A DNA stretch of 64,000 bases from Chromatiales bacterium (GCA_020351875.1 CP070671.1:330335-394334); one strand, 5' to 3'. Numbered from the stretch's first letter, positions 8,724 to 20,138 are shown. Made by a program: numbers and translations. Notes: generated by a model not told the origin, from the letters alone.

Positions 8724-11330
8724 CTAGCCCAGATGTGACTTAAGCCAAGCCGGCACCGAGGCCAGCGCCTGGTCAAGCGCCCCGGGCTCCGTGCCGCCGG
8801 CCTGGGCGAAGTCCGGCCGCCCGCCGCCGCGGCCGCCGACCTGCTCGGCCACTGTGTTGACGAGATCTCCCGCGCGGACCCGGTCCGTCAGATCTTTTGT
8901 CACACCGGCCGCCAGGCGAACCTTCCCGTCATCGGTGGCACAGCCCAGCACCACCACGGCCGGCCCGAGCTTGTCTTTCAGGCGGTCGACGGTCTCGCGG
9001 AGCGTCCTGGCATCCATGCCGTCCGCCAGCCGTTTCGACAGCACGTGCACACCGTGCACTTCGACCGCGTCCGCTGTCGGGTCCTGGCCGCCACCCCCAG
9101 CTGCGAGTTGCGCGCGCAATTGCTGCACTTCGCGCTCAAGGGACTTGTTACGCTCGAGGGCCTGCAGCACCTTGGCTTCCAGGTCTGTGCGACCCCCACG
9201 CAACAGTTCACCGAGGCGCACCAGCAACGCGTCGGCGGCTGCCACCTGTGCAATGGCCAGTTCGCCGGTCACCGCTTCGATTCTGCGCACGCCGGCCGCG
9301 ATGCCGCCTTCCGACACGATCCGGAAAAACCCGATGTCACCAGCCCGTTCCACATGGGTGCCACCGCAAAGCTCGGTCGAGAACTCACCGAGGCGCAACA
9401 CGCGCACCTCGTCGCCGTATTTTTCTCCGAAAAGTGCCATGGCGCCCGCCTGCAACGCCGAGTCGTAGTCCATGAGCCGGGTTTCGGCGGCCGCGTTGCC
9501 CCGAATCTCGGCGTTGACGAGCCGTTCGATCTCCGCCAGCTGCGCCAGAGTGACGGCCTCGTAGTGGGAGAAATCAAAGCGAAGGCGGTCAGGCGCGACC
9601 AATGACCCCTTCTGGGTTACGTGCTCGCCCAGCACCTTGCGCAATGCAGCGTGCAGCAGGTGCGTCGCGGAATGGTTCAGCACCGTTGCGCGTCGGCGGT
9701 CGCCGTCCACCTCGGCCGTCACGCGCGCGCCCACCGCAATCTCACCGGCCCCGCACTCGCCCACGTGCACGTGGGCGTCGCCGCTTTTCACCGTATCCGT
9801 GACACGGAACAGGAACCCGCCCGCGCCGCGAATCACGCCCCGGTCACCGACCTGGCCGCCACTTTCCGCATAGAACGGGGTCTGGTCGAGCACCAGCGCC
9901 CCCGCTTCACCGGCGGCCAGTTGCTCCACCAAGTCATCGCCACGCAGCACGTGGGTCACGGTGGCCTCCCCGTCGAGATGTTCATAACCGGTAAAGCTCG
10001 AAACTGCATCGAGTTGCGGTCCGGTATCCGCAGACATCGTGAACTTCTGCGCCGACCGCGCGCGCTCGCGCTGCTTGTCCATCTCGGCTTCGAACCCGTC
10101 ACGGTCAATACTCACGCCGCGTGCCCGGGCCACGTCAGCGGTGAGATCCACCGGAAAGCCGTAGGTATCGTAGAGTTTGAAAACCAGCTCGCCGGGCAGG
10201 CAATCGCCGGCCGACTCGAAGGCGTCTTCCAAGATTCGCATGCCGTGGGACAGGGTTCGCGCGAACTGCTCTTCTTCCCCCGCCAGCACTTTTTCGACAT
10301 GCCCGGCGGCGGCAGTCAGCTCTGGGTAAGCGGCGCCCATTTCCCGGTCCAGCGGCTTCACGAGCTTGTGGAAGAAGGGTTCGGTGACACCCAGCTCGTA
10401 ACCGTGGCGCAACGCACGCCGGATGATCCGCCGCAGCACGTAGCCACGACCCTCGTTACCCGGCAACACGCCATCGGTCACCAGGAAGGCCGCGGCGCGA
10501 ATGTGATCCGCAATGACACGCAGCGACGGCGAGCCCCGGTCTTTCGCACCGGTGACTTCAGCAATCGCGTCGATCAGGTTGCGGAACAGGTCGATGTCGT
10601 AATTGCTGTGCACGCCCTGCATGACCGCTGCCAGGCGTTCCAGGCCCATGCCGGTGTCCACCGACGGTTTCGGCAGCGGTGTCAGCGTGCCATCGGCGGC
10701 CCGGTCGTACTGCATGAAGACCAGGTTCCAGATTTCCACGTACCGGTCGCCGTCTTCATCGGGTGAGCCCGGGGGGCCGCCCGGCACACTCTCGCCGAGG
10801 TCATACAAAATCTCGGTGCACGGCCCGCAGGGCCCGGTGTCGCCCATGGACCAGAAGTTGTCCTTCTCGCCCATACGCCCGAACCGCGCCGAGTCCACAC
10901 CGACTTCCTGCAACCAGATATCGGCGGCCTCGTCGTCATCGCAGAATACGGTGACCCACAGGCGCTCTTCAGGAATCGCCAGTTCCTCGGTCACGAACTC
11001 CCAGGCAAAGCGAATCGCTTCGCGCTTGAAGTAGTCGCCGAAACTGAAGTTGCCGAGCATCTCGAAGAAGGTGTGGTGCCTGGCGGTGTAGCCCACGTTC
11101 TCGAGATCGTTGTGCTTGCCGCCGGCGCGCACGCAGCGCTGGGAAGTCGCCGCACGCGTGTAGTCGCGGACGTCACGGCCCAGGAATACGTCCTTGAACT
11201 GCACCATGCCGGCATTGGTAAACAGCAGCGTCGGGTCGTCGGCGGGCACCAGCGGCGAACTGGCGACCACGCGGTGCTCATGGCGCGCGAAGTAGTCCAG
11301 GAACAGCTTGCGTAGCTCCGATGTCGTCAT
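8724..11330 (-). CDS. alaS: Alanyl-tRNA synthetase
   Basis: An 868-residue class II synthetase that charges tRNA-Ala. The N-terminal catalytic core ([29 protein letters not shown], the motif-2 region [16 protein letters not shown]) is followed by the tRNA-recognition domain. The editing domain carries its zinc/catalytic motifs ([12 protein letters not shown] and [13 protein letters not shown]). The C-Ala domain (about residues 720-868) ends [15 protein letters not shown], typical of AlaRS. Length matches the family (about 875). It is 6 bp from recX, in the conserved order recA-recX-alaS. Confidence 0.98.
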   Translation of the reverse strand: MTTSELRKLFLDYFARHEHRVVASSPLVPADDPTLLFTNAGMVQFKDVFLGRDVRDYTRAATSQRCVRAGGKHNDLENVGYTARHHTFFEMLGNFSFGDYFKREAIRFAWEFVTEELAIPEERLWVTVFCDDDEAADIWLQEVGVDSARFGRMGEKDNFWSMGDTGPCGPCTEILYDLGESVPGGPPGSPDEDGDRYVEIWNLVFMQYDRAADGTLTPLPKPSVDTGMGLERLAAVMQGVHSNYDIDLFRNLIDAIAEVTGAKDRGSPSLRVIADHIRAAAFLVTDGVLPGNEGRGYVLRRIIRRALRHGYELGVTEPFFHKLVKPLDREMGAAYPELTAAAGHVEKVLAGEEEQFARTLSHGMRILEDAFESAGDCLPGELVFKLYDTYGFPVDLTADVARARGVSIDRDGFEAEMDKQRERARSAQKFTMSADTGPQLDAVSSFTGYEHLDGEATVTHVLRGDDLVEQLAAGEAGALVLDQTPFYAESGGQVGDRGVIRGAGGFLFRVTDTVKSGDAHVHVGECGAGEIAVGARVTAEVDGDRRRATVLNHSATHLLHAALRKVLGEHVTQKGSLVAPDRLRFDFSHYEAVTLAQLAEIERLVNAEIRGNAAAETRLMDYDSALQAGAMALFGEKYGDEVRVLRLGEFSTELCGGTHVERAGDIGFFRIVSEGGIAAGVRRIEAVTGELAIAQVAAADALLVRLGELLRGGRTDLEAKVLQALERNKSLEREVQQLRAQLAAGGGGQDPTADAVEVHGVHVLSKRLADGMDARTLRETVDRLKDKLGPAVVVLGCATDDGKVRLAAGVTKDLTDRVRAGDLVNTVAEQVGGRGGGRPDFAQAGGTEPGALDQALASVPAWLKSHLG

Positions 11331-11336
11331 GTTGCT

Positions 11337-11798
11337 CTAGTCCTGTTCCCGGCTCCCCGCCAATGCCCCCTGGATCTGCTCCGTGTCGAAACCACGGTAC
11401 TGCAGAAACCGCGCCTGGCGGGCCTTGTCTGCATATTCGTCCGGCAGGTCCGGGCCGAATTTTTTCTCCCGGGCCGCGCGGGCTGCGCCGCGCCAGTCGA
11501 CAGCCTCCAGCGACACCGCGATCAGTTCGGCGTTCACCCCGCGCTGCGACAGCTCACCGCGGACCCGGATCGGGCCCTGCCCGCGCTGGTGGCGCGCCGC
11601 CACGAAGGCCTGCGCAAACCGCTCGTCACTGAGAAGGCCCTCCTGCTCCAGGCGGGCCAGTGTTGCGTCTATTGCGTCGGGTGTGAAGTCCCGGGTGGCC
11701 AGCTTCCGGCGCAACTCCTCAACGGAGTGCTCCCGGCGAGCCAGGCAGTCCATCGCCACGCGGCGCGGGCTGGCCTGGCCGCCGCCGGCCCGGCGCAT
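11337..11798 (-). CDS. recX: Recombination regulator RecX
   Basis: A 153-residue modulator that binds RecA filaments and inhibits recombinase and co-protease activity. Recognisable are AMDCLARREHSVEELRRKL, the three-helix repeats (LEQEGLLSDERFAQAFVAARHQRGQGPIRVRGELSQRG) and the tail FLQYRGFDTEQIQGAL. The ATG at 11798 lacks a strong ribosome site; an internal ATG before DCLARREH is possible but would drop conserved residues. It follows recA by 15 bp and is probably expressed by read-through from it. Confidence 0.95.
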   Translation of the reverse strand: MRRAGGGQASPRRVAMDCLARREHSVEELRRKLATRDFTPDAIDATLARLEQEGLLSDERFAQAFVAARHQRGQGPIRVRGELSQRGVNAELIAVSLEAVDWRGAARAAREKKFGPDLPDEYADKARQARFLQYRGFDTEQIQGALAGSREQD

Positions 11799-11813
11799 GA
11801 TCAGCAGCCGGCC

Positions 11814-12857
11814 TCAGGCTTCTGCAGCCTGAGCCTCTGCTTCGGCCGCGACCTCGGCCTCCGCACGAGCGGGCATCAGCCGAGCCCGGATCTTGCCGTC
11901 GATCTCTGCCGCGATGTCGGGATGTTGCAGCAGGAACTCCCGGCTGTTTTCCTTACCCTGGCCGATCCGGTCGCCTTCGTAGCTGTACCAGGCACCGGAT
12001 TTCTGCACGATGCCCTCGCGCACGCCGATATCGATGATCTCGCCTTCGCGGGAGATACCTTCGCCGTACAGGATCTCGAACTCGGCGTTCTTGAACGGCG
12101 GCGAGACCTTGTTCTTCACGACCTTCACCCGCGTCTGGTTGCCGATCACCTCGTCGCCCTTCTTGATGGCGCCGATCCGGCGAATGTCCAGGCGCACCGA
12201 CGAGTAGAACTTCAGCGCATTACCACCGGTCGTGGTCTCGGGACTGCCGAACATCACACCAATCTTCATGCGGATCTGGTTGATGAAGATCACGATCGCA
12301 TTCGAGCGCTTGATGTTGCCGGTGAGCTTGCGCAGCGCCTGGGACATCAGCCGTGCCTGCAGGCCCACGTGCGTATCACCCATCTCGCCCTCGATTTCGG
12401 CCTTCGGCGTCAGGGCCGCCACCGAGTCGACGACCACGACATCCACCGCGCCGGAGCGCACGAGCAGGTCGGTAATCTCCAGGGCCTGCTCGCCGGTGTC
12501 CGGCTGCGACACCAGCAGGTCGTCGACGTTCACACCGAGCTTGCCGGCATATTGCGGGTCGAGCGCGTGCTCGGCATCCACGAAAGCGGCCGTGCCGCCC
12601 GCCTTCTGGCATTCCGCCACCACCTGCAGGGTCAGCGTGGTCTTGCCCGACGCCTCCGGGCCGTAGATTTCGACCACGCGGCCCTTCGGCAGGCCGCCCA
12701 CCCCGAGGGCCACGTCCAGGCCCAGCGACCCGGTGGAAATCACCTCGATGTCGCGCGCCGCGCCAGCATCGCCCATGCGCATGACCGATCCCTTGCCAAA
12801 CTGTTTCTCGATCTGTCCGAGGGCGGCCGCGAGGGCCTTCTTGCGGTTGTCATCCAT
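11814..12857 (-). CDS. recA: Recombinase A
   Basis: A 347-residue DNA strand-exchange ATPase, co-protease for LexA-type repressors. Walker A is GPEASGKT (66-73), Walker B lies in [12 protein letters not shown], and the L1/L2 DNA loops follow ([15 protein letters not shown] and [13 protein letters not shown]). The C-terminus is rich in Ala/Glu ([15 protein letters not shown]), as in other RecA tails. The ATG at 12857 is unambiguous ([21 protein letters not shown]). The leader lacks a CTGT-N8-ACAG SOS box (see findings). Confidence 0.98.
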   Translation of the reverse strand: MDDNRKKALAAALGQIEKQFGKGSVMRMGDAGAARDIEVISTGSLGLDVALGVGGLPKGRVVEIYGPEASGKTTLTLQVVAECQKAGGTAAFVDAEHALDPQYAGKLGVNVDDLLVSQPDTGEQALEITDLLVRSGAVDVVVVDSVAALTPKAEIEGEMGDTHVGLQARLMSQALRKLTGNIKRSNAIVIFINQIRMKIGVMFGSPETTTGGNALKFYSSVRLDIRRIGAIKKGDEVIGNQTRVKVVKNKVSPPFKNAEFEILYGEGISREGEIIDIGVREGIVQKSGAWYSYEGDRIGQGKENSREFLLQHPDIAAEIDGKIRARLMPARAEAEVAAEAEAQAAEA

Positions 12858-12912
12858 CGTTGTGTGATATCCGGAAAGTGGTGAAGGAATGGTGAAAATG
12901 CGGGGCGATTAT

Positions 12913-12929
12913 TGCACGGATCCCGTGCA
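12913..12929. promoter_or_regulatory. 17-bp palindrome upstream of recA
   Basis: A perfect inverted repeat TGCACGG-ATC-CCGTGCA, 56-72 bp upstream of the recA start. It overlaps the region where a promoter would lie (AATAAT, minus strand, just downstream). It is a candidate operator, as no canonical LexA box is present; function is inferred. Confidence 0.4.
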
Positions 12930-12947
12930 CCGGCAGCTTCGCGAAAG

Positions 12948-12973
12948 CATGAGCTTAATCAAGTTAAGGCTCA
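12948..12973. terminator. Inverted repeat at the 3' end of thpR
   Basis: Near-perfect arms ATGAGC-CTTAA and TTAAG-CTCAT (one bulged base) surround the thpR stop codon. It could end thpR transcription or serve as a protein-binding site for recA. There is no strong U-run. Confidence 0.35.
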
Positions 12974-13500
12974 TTGGATGAGCCTTCCGGAAAGCATTGA
13001 TCGACCGTGTAACGCGCACCCGTCGGCTCGGTAACGGAGCGGACCAGGACGAACCCGCGCACCGGCCACGCGACGGGTCTCGCCTGCGGGTCGCGCGGGG
13101 CGCGGTGAACTTTGCGCGCAATCGTCAGGTGTGGATGAAACGGTCGCAGCTCCGGCTGCAGGCCGACGGGCTCCAGCGCTGCCCACAGGCTGGCGGCCAG
13201 CTGCGCCAGTTCGGCCGGGGCCTCGGTGGGCCCGATCCACAGCACCCGGGCGCGGGAGAAGTAACCGAAACGGTCCAGCTGCAAGGTCAGCGTCGGGGCA
13301 GCCACACCGGTGGCGGCCGCCCGGATGGCCGGCACCTGTGCCACCGGGACATTGCCGAGAAACGCCAGGGTCAGATGATAGTGCTGCGGGGGCACCGGTC
13401 GACCGCCGCTAAACGCCACCGCGTCGCGGCAAACCTTGCGCAGCTTGCGCCGGGTCGGCGCATCGGGCCACAGCGCGAAGAACAGCCGAACTGCGCTCAC
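12964..13500 (-). CDS. thpR: RNA 2',3'-cyclic phosphodiesterase
   Basis: A 178-residue member of the 2H phosphoesterase superfamily (LigT/ThpR) that opens 2',3'-cyclic phosphates to 2'-phosphates. Both catalytic HxT/S motifs are visible: HLT at 42-44 and HLT at 124-126. The N-terminal strand RLFFALWPD is characteristic. The start is GTG at 13500, overlapping the pncC stop (GTGA), so the two are translationally coupled. It is transcribed toward recA. Confidence 0.92.
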   Translation of the reverse strand: MSAVRLFFALWPDAPTRRKLRKVCRDAVAFSGGRPVPPQHYHLTLAFLGNVPVAQVPAIRAAATGVAAPTLTLQLDRFGYFSRARVLWIGPTEAPAELAQLAASLWAALEPVGLQPELRPFHPHLTIARKVHRAPRDPQARPVAWPVRGFVLVRSVTEPTGARYTVDQCFPEGSSNEP

Positions 13501-13997
13501 GCGTCGCCGGTCACCTCGAGCAGGCCCTCCAGGGCTCCGGCCACCGTTTGCCGGCGCACCGCTTCCCGATCGCCTGGGAATCGGCTCACGTCATTACGCA
13601 AACGGTCACCCGGACCCATCCAAGCGAACCACACGGTCCCCACCGGCTTGTCCGGTGCGCCGCCACCCGGGCCGGCGATACCGGAGACCGCCAACGCGAA
13701 CTCGGCCCCGCTGCGGCGTTGCGCGCCGATGGCCATGGCTTCGACAACCTCTCGACGGACCGCACCGTGCGTGGCGATCAGTTCGGCGGGCACACCCAGC
13801 ATCGCGGCCTTTGCCGCATTGCTGTAGCTCACGTAGCCGCCGTGGAACCAGGCAGAACTGCCGGGGATGTCCGTCAGCACCTTCGCGATCCAGCCGCCCG
13901 TGCACGATTCCGCCGTCGCCACCGTCCACCCGGGGTCGTCCAGCGCCGCCGCCACGCGGCGGGCAAGCATCCCCAGCTTCGCGTCATCCCAATCCAT
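13497..13997 (-). CDS. pncC: Nicotinamide-nucleotide amidase (CinA C-terminal domain protein)
   Basis: A 166-residue stand-alone CinA domain that deamidates NMN to NaMN in pyridine-nucleotide recycling. Family motifs are [37 protein letters not shown], the REVVEAMA segment and the glycine-rich [11 protein letters not shown]. The ATG at 13997 has GGAAGG at ideal spacing, so it is preferred over a GTG at 14015. It is divergent from mutS across only about 38 bp. In many gammaproteobacteria it lies between mutS and recA exactly like this. Confidence 0.93.
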   Translation of the reverse strand: MDWDDAKLGMLARRVAAALDDPGWTVATAESCTGGWIAKVLTDIPGSSAWFHGGYVSYSNAAKAAMLGVPAELIATHGAVRREVVEAMAIGAQRRSGAEFALAVSGIAGPGGGAPDKPVGTVWFAWMGPGDRLRNDVSRFPGDREAVRRQTVAGALEGLLEVTGDA

Positions 13998-14035
13998 GCG
14001 CTGACCTTCCGCCACCGGCTGCGGCAGGTCAAGTG

Positions 14036-16657
14036 ATGAACATTTACACTGCGCGCATGAGCACCCCGGCCGCCGAAACCGTCGCCGCCACGGCCCACAC
14101 GCCGATGATGCAGCAGTACCTGCGCATCAAGGCGGAATTTCCCGACATGCTGCTGTTCTACCGGATGGGCGACTTCTACGAGCTGTTCTACGAGGACGCG
14201 CGCCGCGCGGCCGAGTTGATCGACATCACGCTGACCGCGCGCGGCAAGTCCGCGGGCGCGCCGATTCCAATGGCGGGGGTGCCTTACCACGCGGCGGAAG
14301 GTTACCTGGCCAAGCTGATCCGGCAGGGCGAATCGGTGGCGATCTGCGAACAGATCGGGGACCCCGCCGCGAGCAAAGGACCGGTGGAGCGCAAGGTCGT
14401 GCGGGTGCTGACACCGGGCACGTTGACGGACGATGCGCTGCTGGACAGCCGGCGAGACAACCTGCTGACCGCGGTGTGTCAGCGCGGCGTGCGCTTCGGG
14501 CTGGCCTGGCTGGACCTGAGCGCCGGGCGCTTTGCCGTCACGGAACTGCCAGGCCGCGATGCGCTCGCCGCCGAACTGGCGCGCCTGCAACCCGCCGAGC
14601 TGCTGTTGGAAGAAGGTACCGCGGATGCGCTGACCGGCGGGACCACAACCCGTGTGCAGCATCTGCCGCCGTGGCATTTCGAAGAAGCGGCGGCGACCCG
14701 CACGCTGTGCGAGCAGTTTGGCTCGCGCGACCTGAGCGGTTTTGGCTGCGAGAGTCTGGGTGCGGCAATCAGCGCGGCCGGCTGTCTGCTCGGCTACGTC
14801 CGCGACACCCAGCGCAGCGCGCTGCCGCACCTCGTGGGCCTCACCACCGAGCAGCATTCCGATGCGTTGCTGATGGACGCGGTGACGCGCCGCAATCTCG
14901 AAATCGAAACGAGCCTTGCCGGCCGCGACGCACACACGCTGGCCGGCGTCATGGATCATTGCACGACCCCAATGGGCAGCCGACTGCTGCGCCGCTGGCT
15001 GAATCGTCCGCTGCGTGACTTTGCCGTGCTCCGGGGTCGTTACCAGGCCGTCGACGCGCTGGGTCGTGGCAACCGCGACGTGCTGGCCGGGCTGTTACGG
15101 CAAGTGGGTGATCTCGAACGTATCCTGAGTCGGGTCGCGCTGCAGAGCGCGCGCCCGCGGGACCTGGCGCAGCTGCGCACTGCACTGGGCCTGCTGCCGG
15201 AGATTCGCGCCGCACTGCCGGCTACATCCCCGCTGTTGCAAACACTCGGTGCCAATCTCGGCGACCACGAGGACGTGCACCGGCAACTTTGCGCGGCGCT
15301 GGTCGAAGACCCACCGATGCTGATCCGGGACGGCGGCGTCATCGCCCGCGGTTACGACGCGGAACTGGATGAACTGCGCGAGATCAGCACCAACGCCGAT
15401 GCGCTGCTCGCCAACATGGAGACACGCGAGCGCGAACGCACCGGTCTGCCGTCACTGAAGGTGGGCTACAACCGCGTGCACGGCTATTACATCGAGATCG
15501 GCAAAGCGCAGGCCGAGCGCGCACCGGCCGATTACACGCGGCGGCAGACCCTGAAGGGTGCGGAGCGCTACATCACGCCGGAGCTGAAGAAATTCGAAGG
15601 CAAGGTACTCAGCAGCCGCGAACGCGCGCTGGCCCGGGAGAAACAGCTATACCAGGCGCAGCTGGAAGCACACCTGGCGCAGCTTCCGGACCTGCAACGA
15701 ATGGCCAGCGCACTGGCCACCATCGACGTACTCGAGAATTTCGCACGCCGCGCGGCCGAGCTGGACCTGTGCGCACCGGAACTGAGCGAAGAGCCGGGGC
15801 TGGAGATCCGTGCCGGCCGTCACCCCGTCGTGGAACAGGTGTCGGAGCAGCCCTTCATTCCGAACGACCTGCAGCTCGACGACCGCCGGCGGCTGCTGGT
15901 GATCACCGGCCCGAATATGGGCGGCAAGTCCACCTACATGCGCCAGGCCGCGCTGATCGTCATTCTCGCCCACGTCGGCAGCTACGTGCCGGCAGAAGCC
16001 GCGCGCATCGGCCCGCTGGACCGCATCTTTACGCGCATCGGGGCGGCGGACGACCTGAGCGGCGGTCGCTCCACGTTCATGGTCGAGATGACGGAAACCG
16101 CCAACATCCTGAACAACGCGACGGACCGGAGCCTGGTGCTGATGGACGAAATCGGCCGCGGCACGAGCACCTTCGACGGGCTGTCGCTCGCGTGGGCCAG
16201 CGCGCGGTACATCGGCGGGCGAATCGGTGCGTTTACGCTGTTCGCCACACATTACTTCGAACTCACCGCGCTGGCCGGCGAGCTGCCGGCCTGCGCGAAC
16301 GTGCACCTGGATGCGACGGAGCACGGCGACGAACTGATCTTCCTGCACACGGTGCGCGAAGGACCTGCCAATCAAAGTTACGGCCTGCAGGTGGCGCAGC
16401 TTGCCGGCGTGCCGCGCAACGTGGTGCGCCAGGCCAGGGCCTACCTGCAGGAACTGGAACAACAGTCCACCGCGCAACGCGCGCGGCAGACACCGCAGGC
16501 GGAGCTGGATTTCGGTGCGGCGGCGGCGGAGCCGGCAGGACAGGAAGAACCAGTTGACGAGTTTCGCAACGCCCTCGCCGAGCTGGACCTCGATGCGATG
16601 ACGCCGCGGGATGCCCTGGCCGCGCTTTATGCGCTGAAAGAGAAGATGAATCGGTAA
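14036..16657 (+). CDS. mutS: DNA mismatch repair ATPase MutS
   Basis: An 873-residue mismatch sensor. The mismatch-binding Phe-x-Glu motif is present near the N-terminus ([12 protein letters not shown]), followed by connector, core/lever and clamp domains. The C-terminal ABC ATPase has Walker A ([14 protein letters not shown], about residue 625), Walker B ([16 protein letters not shown]) and the HTH dimer region. Start: ATG at 14036 has AGG seven bases upstream; ATG at 14057 also fits the family but lacks a ribosome site. Readings starting further upstream overlap pncC and are not supported. A REP-like repeat follows the stop. Confidence 0.97.
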   Translation: MNIYTARMSTPAAETVAATAHTPMMQQYLRIKAEFPDMLLFYRMGDFYELFYEDARRAAELIDITLTARGKSAGAPIPMAGVPYHAAEGYLAKLIRQGESVAICEQIGDPAASKGPVERKVVRVLTPGTLTDDALLDSRRDNLLTAVCQRGVRFGLAWLDLSAGRFAVTELPGRDALAAELARLQPAELLLEEGTADALTGGTTTRVQHLPPWHFEEAAATRTLCEQFGSRDLSGFGCESLGAAISAAGCLLGYVRDTQRSALPHLVGLTTEQHSDALLMDAVTRRNLEIETSLAGRDAHTLAGVMDHCTTPMGSRLLRRWLNRPLRDFAVLRGRYQAVDALGRGNRDVLAGLLRQVGDLERILSRVALQSARPRDLAQLRTALGLLPEIRAALPATSPLLQTLGANLGDHEDVHRQLCAALVEDPPMLIRDGGVIARGYDAELDELREISTNADALLANMETRERERTGLPSLKVGYNRVHGYYIEIGKAQAERAPADYTRRQTLKGAERYITPELKKFEGKVLSSRERALAREKQLYQAQLEAHLAQLPDLQRMASALATIDVLENFARRAAELDLCAPELSEEPGLEIRAGRHPVVEQVSEQPFIPNDLQLDDRRRLLVITGPNMGGKSTYMRQAALIVILAHVGSYVPAEAARIGPLDRIFTRIGAADDLSGGRSTFMVEMTETANILNNATDRSLVLMDEIGRGTSTFDGLSLAWASARYIGGRIGAFTLFATHYFELTALAGELPACANVHLDATEHGDELIFLHTVREGPANQSYGLQVAQLAGVPRNVVRQARAYLQELEQQSTAQRARQTPQAELDFGAAAAEPAGQEEPVDEFRNALAELDLDAMTPRDALAALYALKEKMNR

Positions 16658-16660
16658 GGA

Positions 16661-16720
16661 ATCGCGGCTGGCCGCTCCCGCACATCCATGTGCTCCGCGG
16701 CATAAGGACTCCTGTCCAAA
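16661..16720 (+). repeat. Second copy of the 60-bp REP-containing repeat
   Basis: Nearly the same as 31-90: the REP half TCGCGGCT-GGCCGCTCCCGC followed by CACATCCATGTGCTCCGCGG, which itself contains the palindrome CACATCCATGTG. The facing REP half further right (AAGCCGCTGCTACCGGG) is decayed. It fills the 72 bp between mutS and the hydrolase gene. Confidence 0.75.
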
Positions 16721-16729
16721 AAGCCGCTG

Positions 16730-17425
16730 CTACCGGGATCTTTCAGCAGGCGGCAGCTTCCGCCTGAACTCACCATGCTTGATGAAGTGCACTGTCTGCT
16801 CCGCCACTTCGGGTGATACCAGCATCCAGGTGTGCGTCACCGACAGCACGATGTGGTCCCTGATGCCGGGCAGGCGCGTTTCATCCACAGTCACCGTACC
16901 GTCGTGCGGCGGCCTGAGCGCGTCGGACTCCAGCGCGTTCAGCATGGCCCCGATGCCAAAGCCCCCGTCGCCCGCAATGACACCGACATCCCGCGGGCCT
17001 TCATAGGTGGTCATCGGGTCTTGCAGCAGCGACTCGCGGATCAGCTTGCCCAGCATGGCTTCCCCGCCGCGCAGGCGCTTGAGTGCCTGCGCAGCGCCGC
17101 TGCCGGCCAGCGGCGCCCCGAGGCAGACCACGCGGCCCTGAACCGCATCCGGCACACGCGCCAGCGCTCGCAGCACCAGCACGCCGCCCATGCTGTGACC
17201 GACCAGGTGCACCCTGGGCGCGCGGATCCCCCGCAGGAACGCCAGCAGCCGGTCCACGTTCGCGTCCAGGCCCTCGACCACCGACGGGTAGCTGTAAGCA
17301 TGCACCGCGTAACCGTGCTGCTGCTCCAGCCGCCAGCGCATCGGTTCCATGACCAGCCCGTGCATCCACAACCCGTGGACCAGCACCACCGCCTCTCTAT
17401 CCTGGTTGTCCGAGCGCGTCATCAA
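16730..17425 (-). CDS. Alpha/beta hydrolase
   Basis: A 231-residue serine hydrolase. The oxyanion-hole strand VVLVHGLWMHG, the nucleophile elbow GHSMGG (Ser near residue 98) and a C-terminal His (SVTHTW) preceded by a candidate Asp can be read. There is no signal peptide. Two adjacent ATGs (17425 and 17422) are possible starts. The lid region with a long pause (DVGVIAGDGGFGIGAM) resembles lipase/esterase-like proteins. It stands alone between REP sequence and aspS. The substrate is unknown. Confidence 0.85.
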   Translation of the reverse strand: MMTRSDNQDREAVVLVHGLWMHGLVMEPMRWRLEQQHGYAVHAYSYPSVVEGLDANVDRLLAFLRGIRAPRVHLVGHSMGGVLVLRALARVPDAVQGRVVCLGAPLAGSGAAQALKRLRGGEAMLGKLIRESLLQDPMTTYEGPRDVGVIAGDGGFGIGAMLNALESDALRPPHDGTVTVDETRLPGIRDHIVLSVTHTWMLVSPEVAEQTVHFIKHGEFRRKLPPAERSR

Positions 17426-17559
17426 ACGAAGTCTGTTAGCTCAGGAAACCGCCTGACCCAGCGAGCGCGCAGGCGATTTATTCCCGAGGGAGTTTTTCCG
17501 ACCGAGGGAACAAATTCGGCGAAAGCGGCTACGGAAACGAAGGGACGTATTGCCGCCAC

Positions 17560-19341
17560 CTAGGCAGATGACGACTCGGGCGGCTTCCGCAACCGGATGC
17601 CCGTCTCCCGCAGCTGCTCCGATGCGACCTGTCCCGGCGCCTCGGTGAGCAGGCAGCTCGCCGTCTGCGTCTTCGGGAACGCGATCACGTCGCGGATGTT
17701 GGCAGTGCCGGCCAGCAGCATCACCAGCCGGTCGATACCGAAAGCGATGCCACCGTGGGGCGGGCAACCATAGCGCAGCGCGCGCAGCAGGAAGCCGAAC
17801 TTGTTTTCGGCCTCTTCCTCATCGATGCCGAGGATGCGGAAGACCGCGGTTTGCACGTCTTCCCGGTGGATACGAATGGAGCCACCACCGATTTCGTTGC
17901 CATTCAACACCATGTCATAGGCGCGCGACAGCGCGTTGCCCGGTGCGGCCTCCAGGTCTACCGGGTCGTCCAGCGTGGGTGCAGTGAACGGATGATGCAA
18001 CGCGTTCCAGCGCTTGTCCGCGGGGTCCCAGTCGAACATCGGGAAATCGACGACCCACACCGGTCGCCAGCCAGTCTCCACCAGCCCCTGGTCGTGGCCT
18101 AACTGCACCCGCAGTGCACCGAGCGCATCGTTCACGATTCGCGCCTTGTCGGCACCGAAGAACACCAGGTCGCCGTCGGCGAGTGCCAGGCGCTTGATCA
18201 GTCCATCGACCGTCTGGTCCGGCAGAAATTTCAGGATCGGTGACTGCAGACCGTCGCGGCCCTTGGCGACGTCGTTCACCTTGATATAGGCAAGGCCCTT
18301 TGCACCGTAACGACCGACGAAATCCGTGTAATCGTCGATGGCCTTGCGGGTCAGGCTCGCGCCGCCGGGCAGTTTCAGCGCCGCGACACGACCTTCGTCG
18401 TCGGCGGCCGGGCCGGCGAAGACCTTGAACTCCACGTCCTGCATCAGGTCGGCCACTTCGACCAGTTCGAGCGGTATACGCAGGTCCGGCCGGTCGATGC
18501 CGAAGCGCTCCACGGCATCGGCGTAGCCCATCCGCGGGAAGGGATCGGGCAATTCATGGCCGTCGACTTCGCGGAACAGGTGGCGGATCAGGTTTTCCAT
18601 CAGCACCATCACGCCATTCTCATCCAGGAAGGACACCTCGACGTCCAGCTGGGTGAACTCGGGCTGGCGATCGGCGCGCAGGTCTTCGTCGCGGAAACAA
18701 CGTGCAATCTGATAGTAGCGGTCAAAACCGGACATCATCAGCAGCTGCTTGAACAGCTGCGGCGACTGCGGCAAGGCGAAGAATTCGCCCGGGTGCGTGC
18801 GGCTGGGCACGATGTAGTCGCGCGCGCCCTCCGGCGTGGTCCGCGTGAGGATCGGCGTCTCGATGTCGATGAAGCCATTGTCGTCCAGGAAGCTGCGCAG
18901 CGTGCGGGTAATCTGGTGCCGCAAGCGGATGCGCTCGGTCATTTCCTCGCGGCGCAGGTCCAGGTAACGGTACCGGAGCCGCAGGTCTTCGTGCGCGTGC
19001 TCGTCGTGATGGAACGGCGGGGTCTCGGCCGCGTTCAGCACCTCGAGTTCGCTGGCCAGCACTTCCACTTCGCCACTGGCGAGCTTCGTGTTGACGGTGC
19101 CCTCCGGACGGGGCCGCACCTTACCCTTCACAGCCAGAACGTACTCGCCGCGAACGCGCTCGGCGACCTCGAAAATATCCGGACGGTCCGGGTCGAAAAC
19201 CACCTGCAGCAGGCCTTCGCGGTCCCTCAGGTCGATGAAGATCACGCCCCCGTGATCGCGGCGGCGATGGACCCAGCCGGCCACGGCTACTTCCTGGCCA
19301 ATGGCGTTCGCGTTGACTTCGCCACAGTAGTGGGTGCGCAT
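17560..19341 (-). CDS. aspS: Aspartyl-tRNA synthetase (probably non-discriminating)
   Basis: A 593-residue bacterial class IIb synthetase: N-terminal OB-fold anticodon-binding domain (1-110), catalytic core ([41 protein letters not shown] motif 2), an inserted GAD domain (about 285-420) and motif 3 ([13 protein letters not shown]). The start at 19341 (MRTHYCGEV) is the family start. His30 in RRRDHGG and Gly81 are the residues seen in AspRS that also charge tRNA-Asn, whereas strict enzymes such as that of E. coli have Leu and Lys. It lies 52 bp downstream of the DUF502 gene, a common pairing. Confidence 0.97.
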   Translation of the reverse strand: MRTHYCGEVNANAIGQEVAVAGWVHRRRDHGGVIFIDLRDREGLLQVVFDPDRPDIFEVAERVRGEYVLAVKGKVRPRPEGTVNTKLASGEVEVLASELEVLNAAETPPFHHDEHAHEDLRLRYRYLDLRREEMTERIRLRHQITRTLRSFLDDNGFIDIETPILTRTTPEGARDYIVPSRTHPGEFFALPQSPQLFKQLLMMSGFDRYYQIARCFRDEDLRADRQPEFTQLDVEVSFLDENGVMVLMENLIRHLFREVDGHELPDPFPRMGYADAVERFGIDRPDLRIPLELVEVADLMQDVEFKVFAGPAADDEGRVAALKLPGGASLTRKAIDDYTDFVGRYGAKGLAYIKVNDVAKGRDGLQSPILKFLPDQTVDGLIKRLALADGDLVFFGADKARIVNDALGALRVQLGHDQGLVETGWRPVWVVDFPMFDWDPADKRWNALHHPFTAPTLDDPVDLEAAPGNALSRAYDMVLNGNEIGGGSIRIHREDVQTAVFRILGIDEEEAENKFGFLLRALRYGCPPHGGIAFGIDRLVMLLAGTANIRDVIAFPKTQTASCLLTEAPGQVASEQLRETGIRLRKPPESSSA

Positions 19342-19393
19342 GGGCTGGCTCTCGACAGGACGCGCGGCACAGGCCGCGGGAGGGAGCGGGATG

Positions 19394-20050
19394 TTAAGGC
19401 GCAGGCCCCGGCTGCGCAAGGGATTCCGGCTTCTTCGGCGCCTGCCAGTGCGGCACCACGACGCCGAGGGACACGATCATCTTCACGGCCGATTCCACGT
19501 CCATGTCGAGCTCGATCACCTCGTCGCGCGGCACCATCATGATGAAGCCCGAGGTCGGGTTCGGCGTGGTGGGCACAAAGACGCAAATCACGTCTTCGGC
19601 CGTGCGCGCCTGCACTTCCTGCAGCGTGGTTGCCGTCTGGAAACACAGGCTGTAGATCCCCTTGCGCGGATACTGGATCAGCAGCACCTTCTTGAAGGAC
19701 TGGCCGGTATCGGCAAACAGGACCTCGGCGAATTTCTTGGCCGCCGAGTAGATCGTGCGTACCAGCGGGATCTGGTCCAGCAGATATTCCCATACGCCCA
19801 CGAGCTGGCGCCCGAGGATGTTGGCCGCAATGACGCCGGTGACCAGCAGCACGACGACGGCGATGATCAACGTCAGCACCACGTCGAGGAACGGGATGGT
19901 GACCCCGAGCAAGTTCTCCGGCCGATAGGCCGGCGGCAGGATCACCAGGCCGGACAGGATGTCCGCCAACAGCTTCAGCACCAGCAGGGTCACACCCAGC
20001 GGCACCCACACCAGCAGGCCGGCAACCAGGTAGCGGCGGAAATGTTTCAT
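19394..20050 (-). CDS. DUF502 family membrane protein
   Basis: A 218-residue protein with two N-terminal transmembrane segments ([19 protein letters not shown] and [24 protein letters not shown]). These are followed by the DUF502 core ([19 protein letters not shown], then [40 protein letters not shown]). It is predicted to be in the inner membrane with a soluble C-terminal domain. The family has no agreed function but commonly precedes aspS in gammaproteobacteria. The tail is proline/alanine rich. Confidence 0.93.
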   Translation of the reverse strand: MKHFRRYLVAGLLVWVPLGVTLLVLKLLADILSGLVILPPAYRPENLLGVTIPFLDVVLTLIIAVVVLLVTGVIAANILGRQLVGVWEYLLDQIPLVRTIYSAAKKFAEVLFADTGQSFKKVLLIQYPRKGIYSLCFQTATTLQEVQARTAEDVICVFVPTTPNPTSGFIMMVPRDEVIELDMDVESAVKMIVSLGVVVPHWQAPKKPESLAQPGPAP

Positions 20051-20138
20051 GAAGGGTGCACCGGCTCTGAACTCAGGCCGCTTGGCGGCGGCCCTGTCGG
20101 GGCATCCTGAAGCAAAGCGCAGGGCGGCTCAAGAGCAC

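Noticed and set aside
13436-14035. N-terminal extension of mutS by 200 codons
   Set aside because: It covers pncC on the other strand, is Pro/Arg-rich and unlike any MutS; the family start lies at 14036-14057.
17455-17530. Direct repeat TCCCTCGG twice downstream of aspS as a terminator
   Set aside because: The copies are direct rather than inverted and the possible stem TTCCC/GGGAA is too short to support a call.
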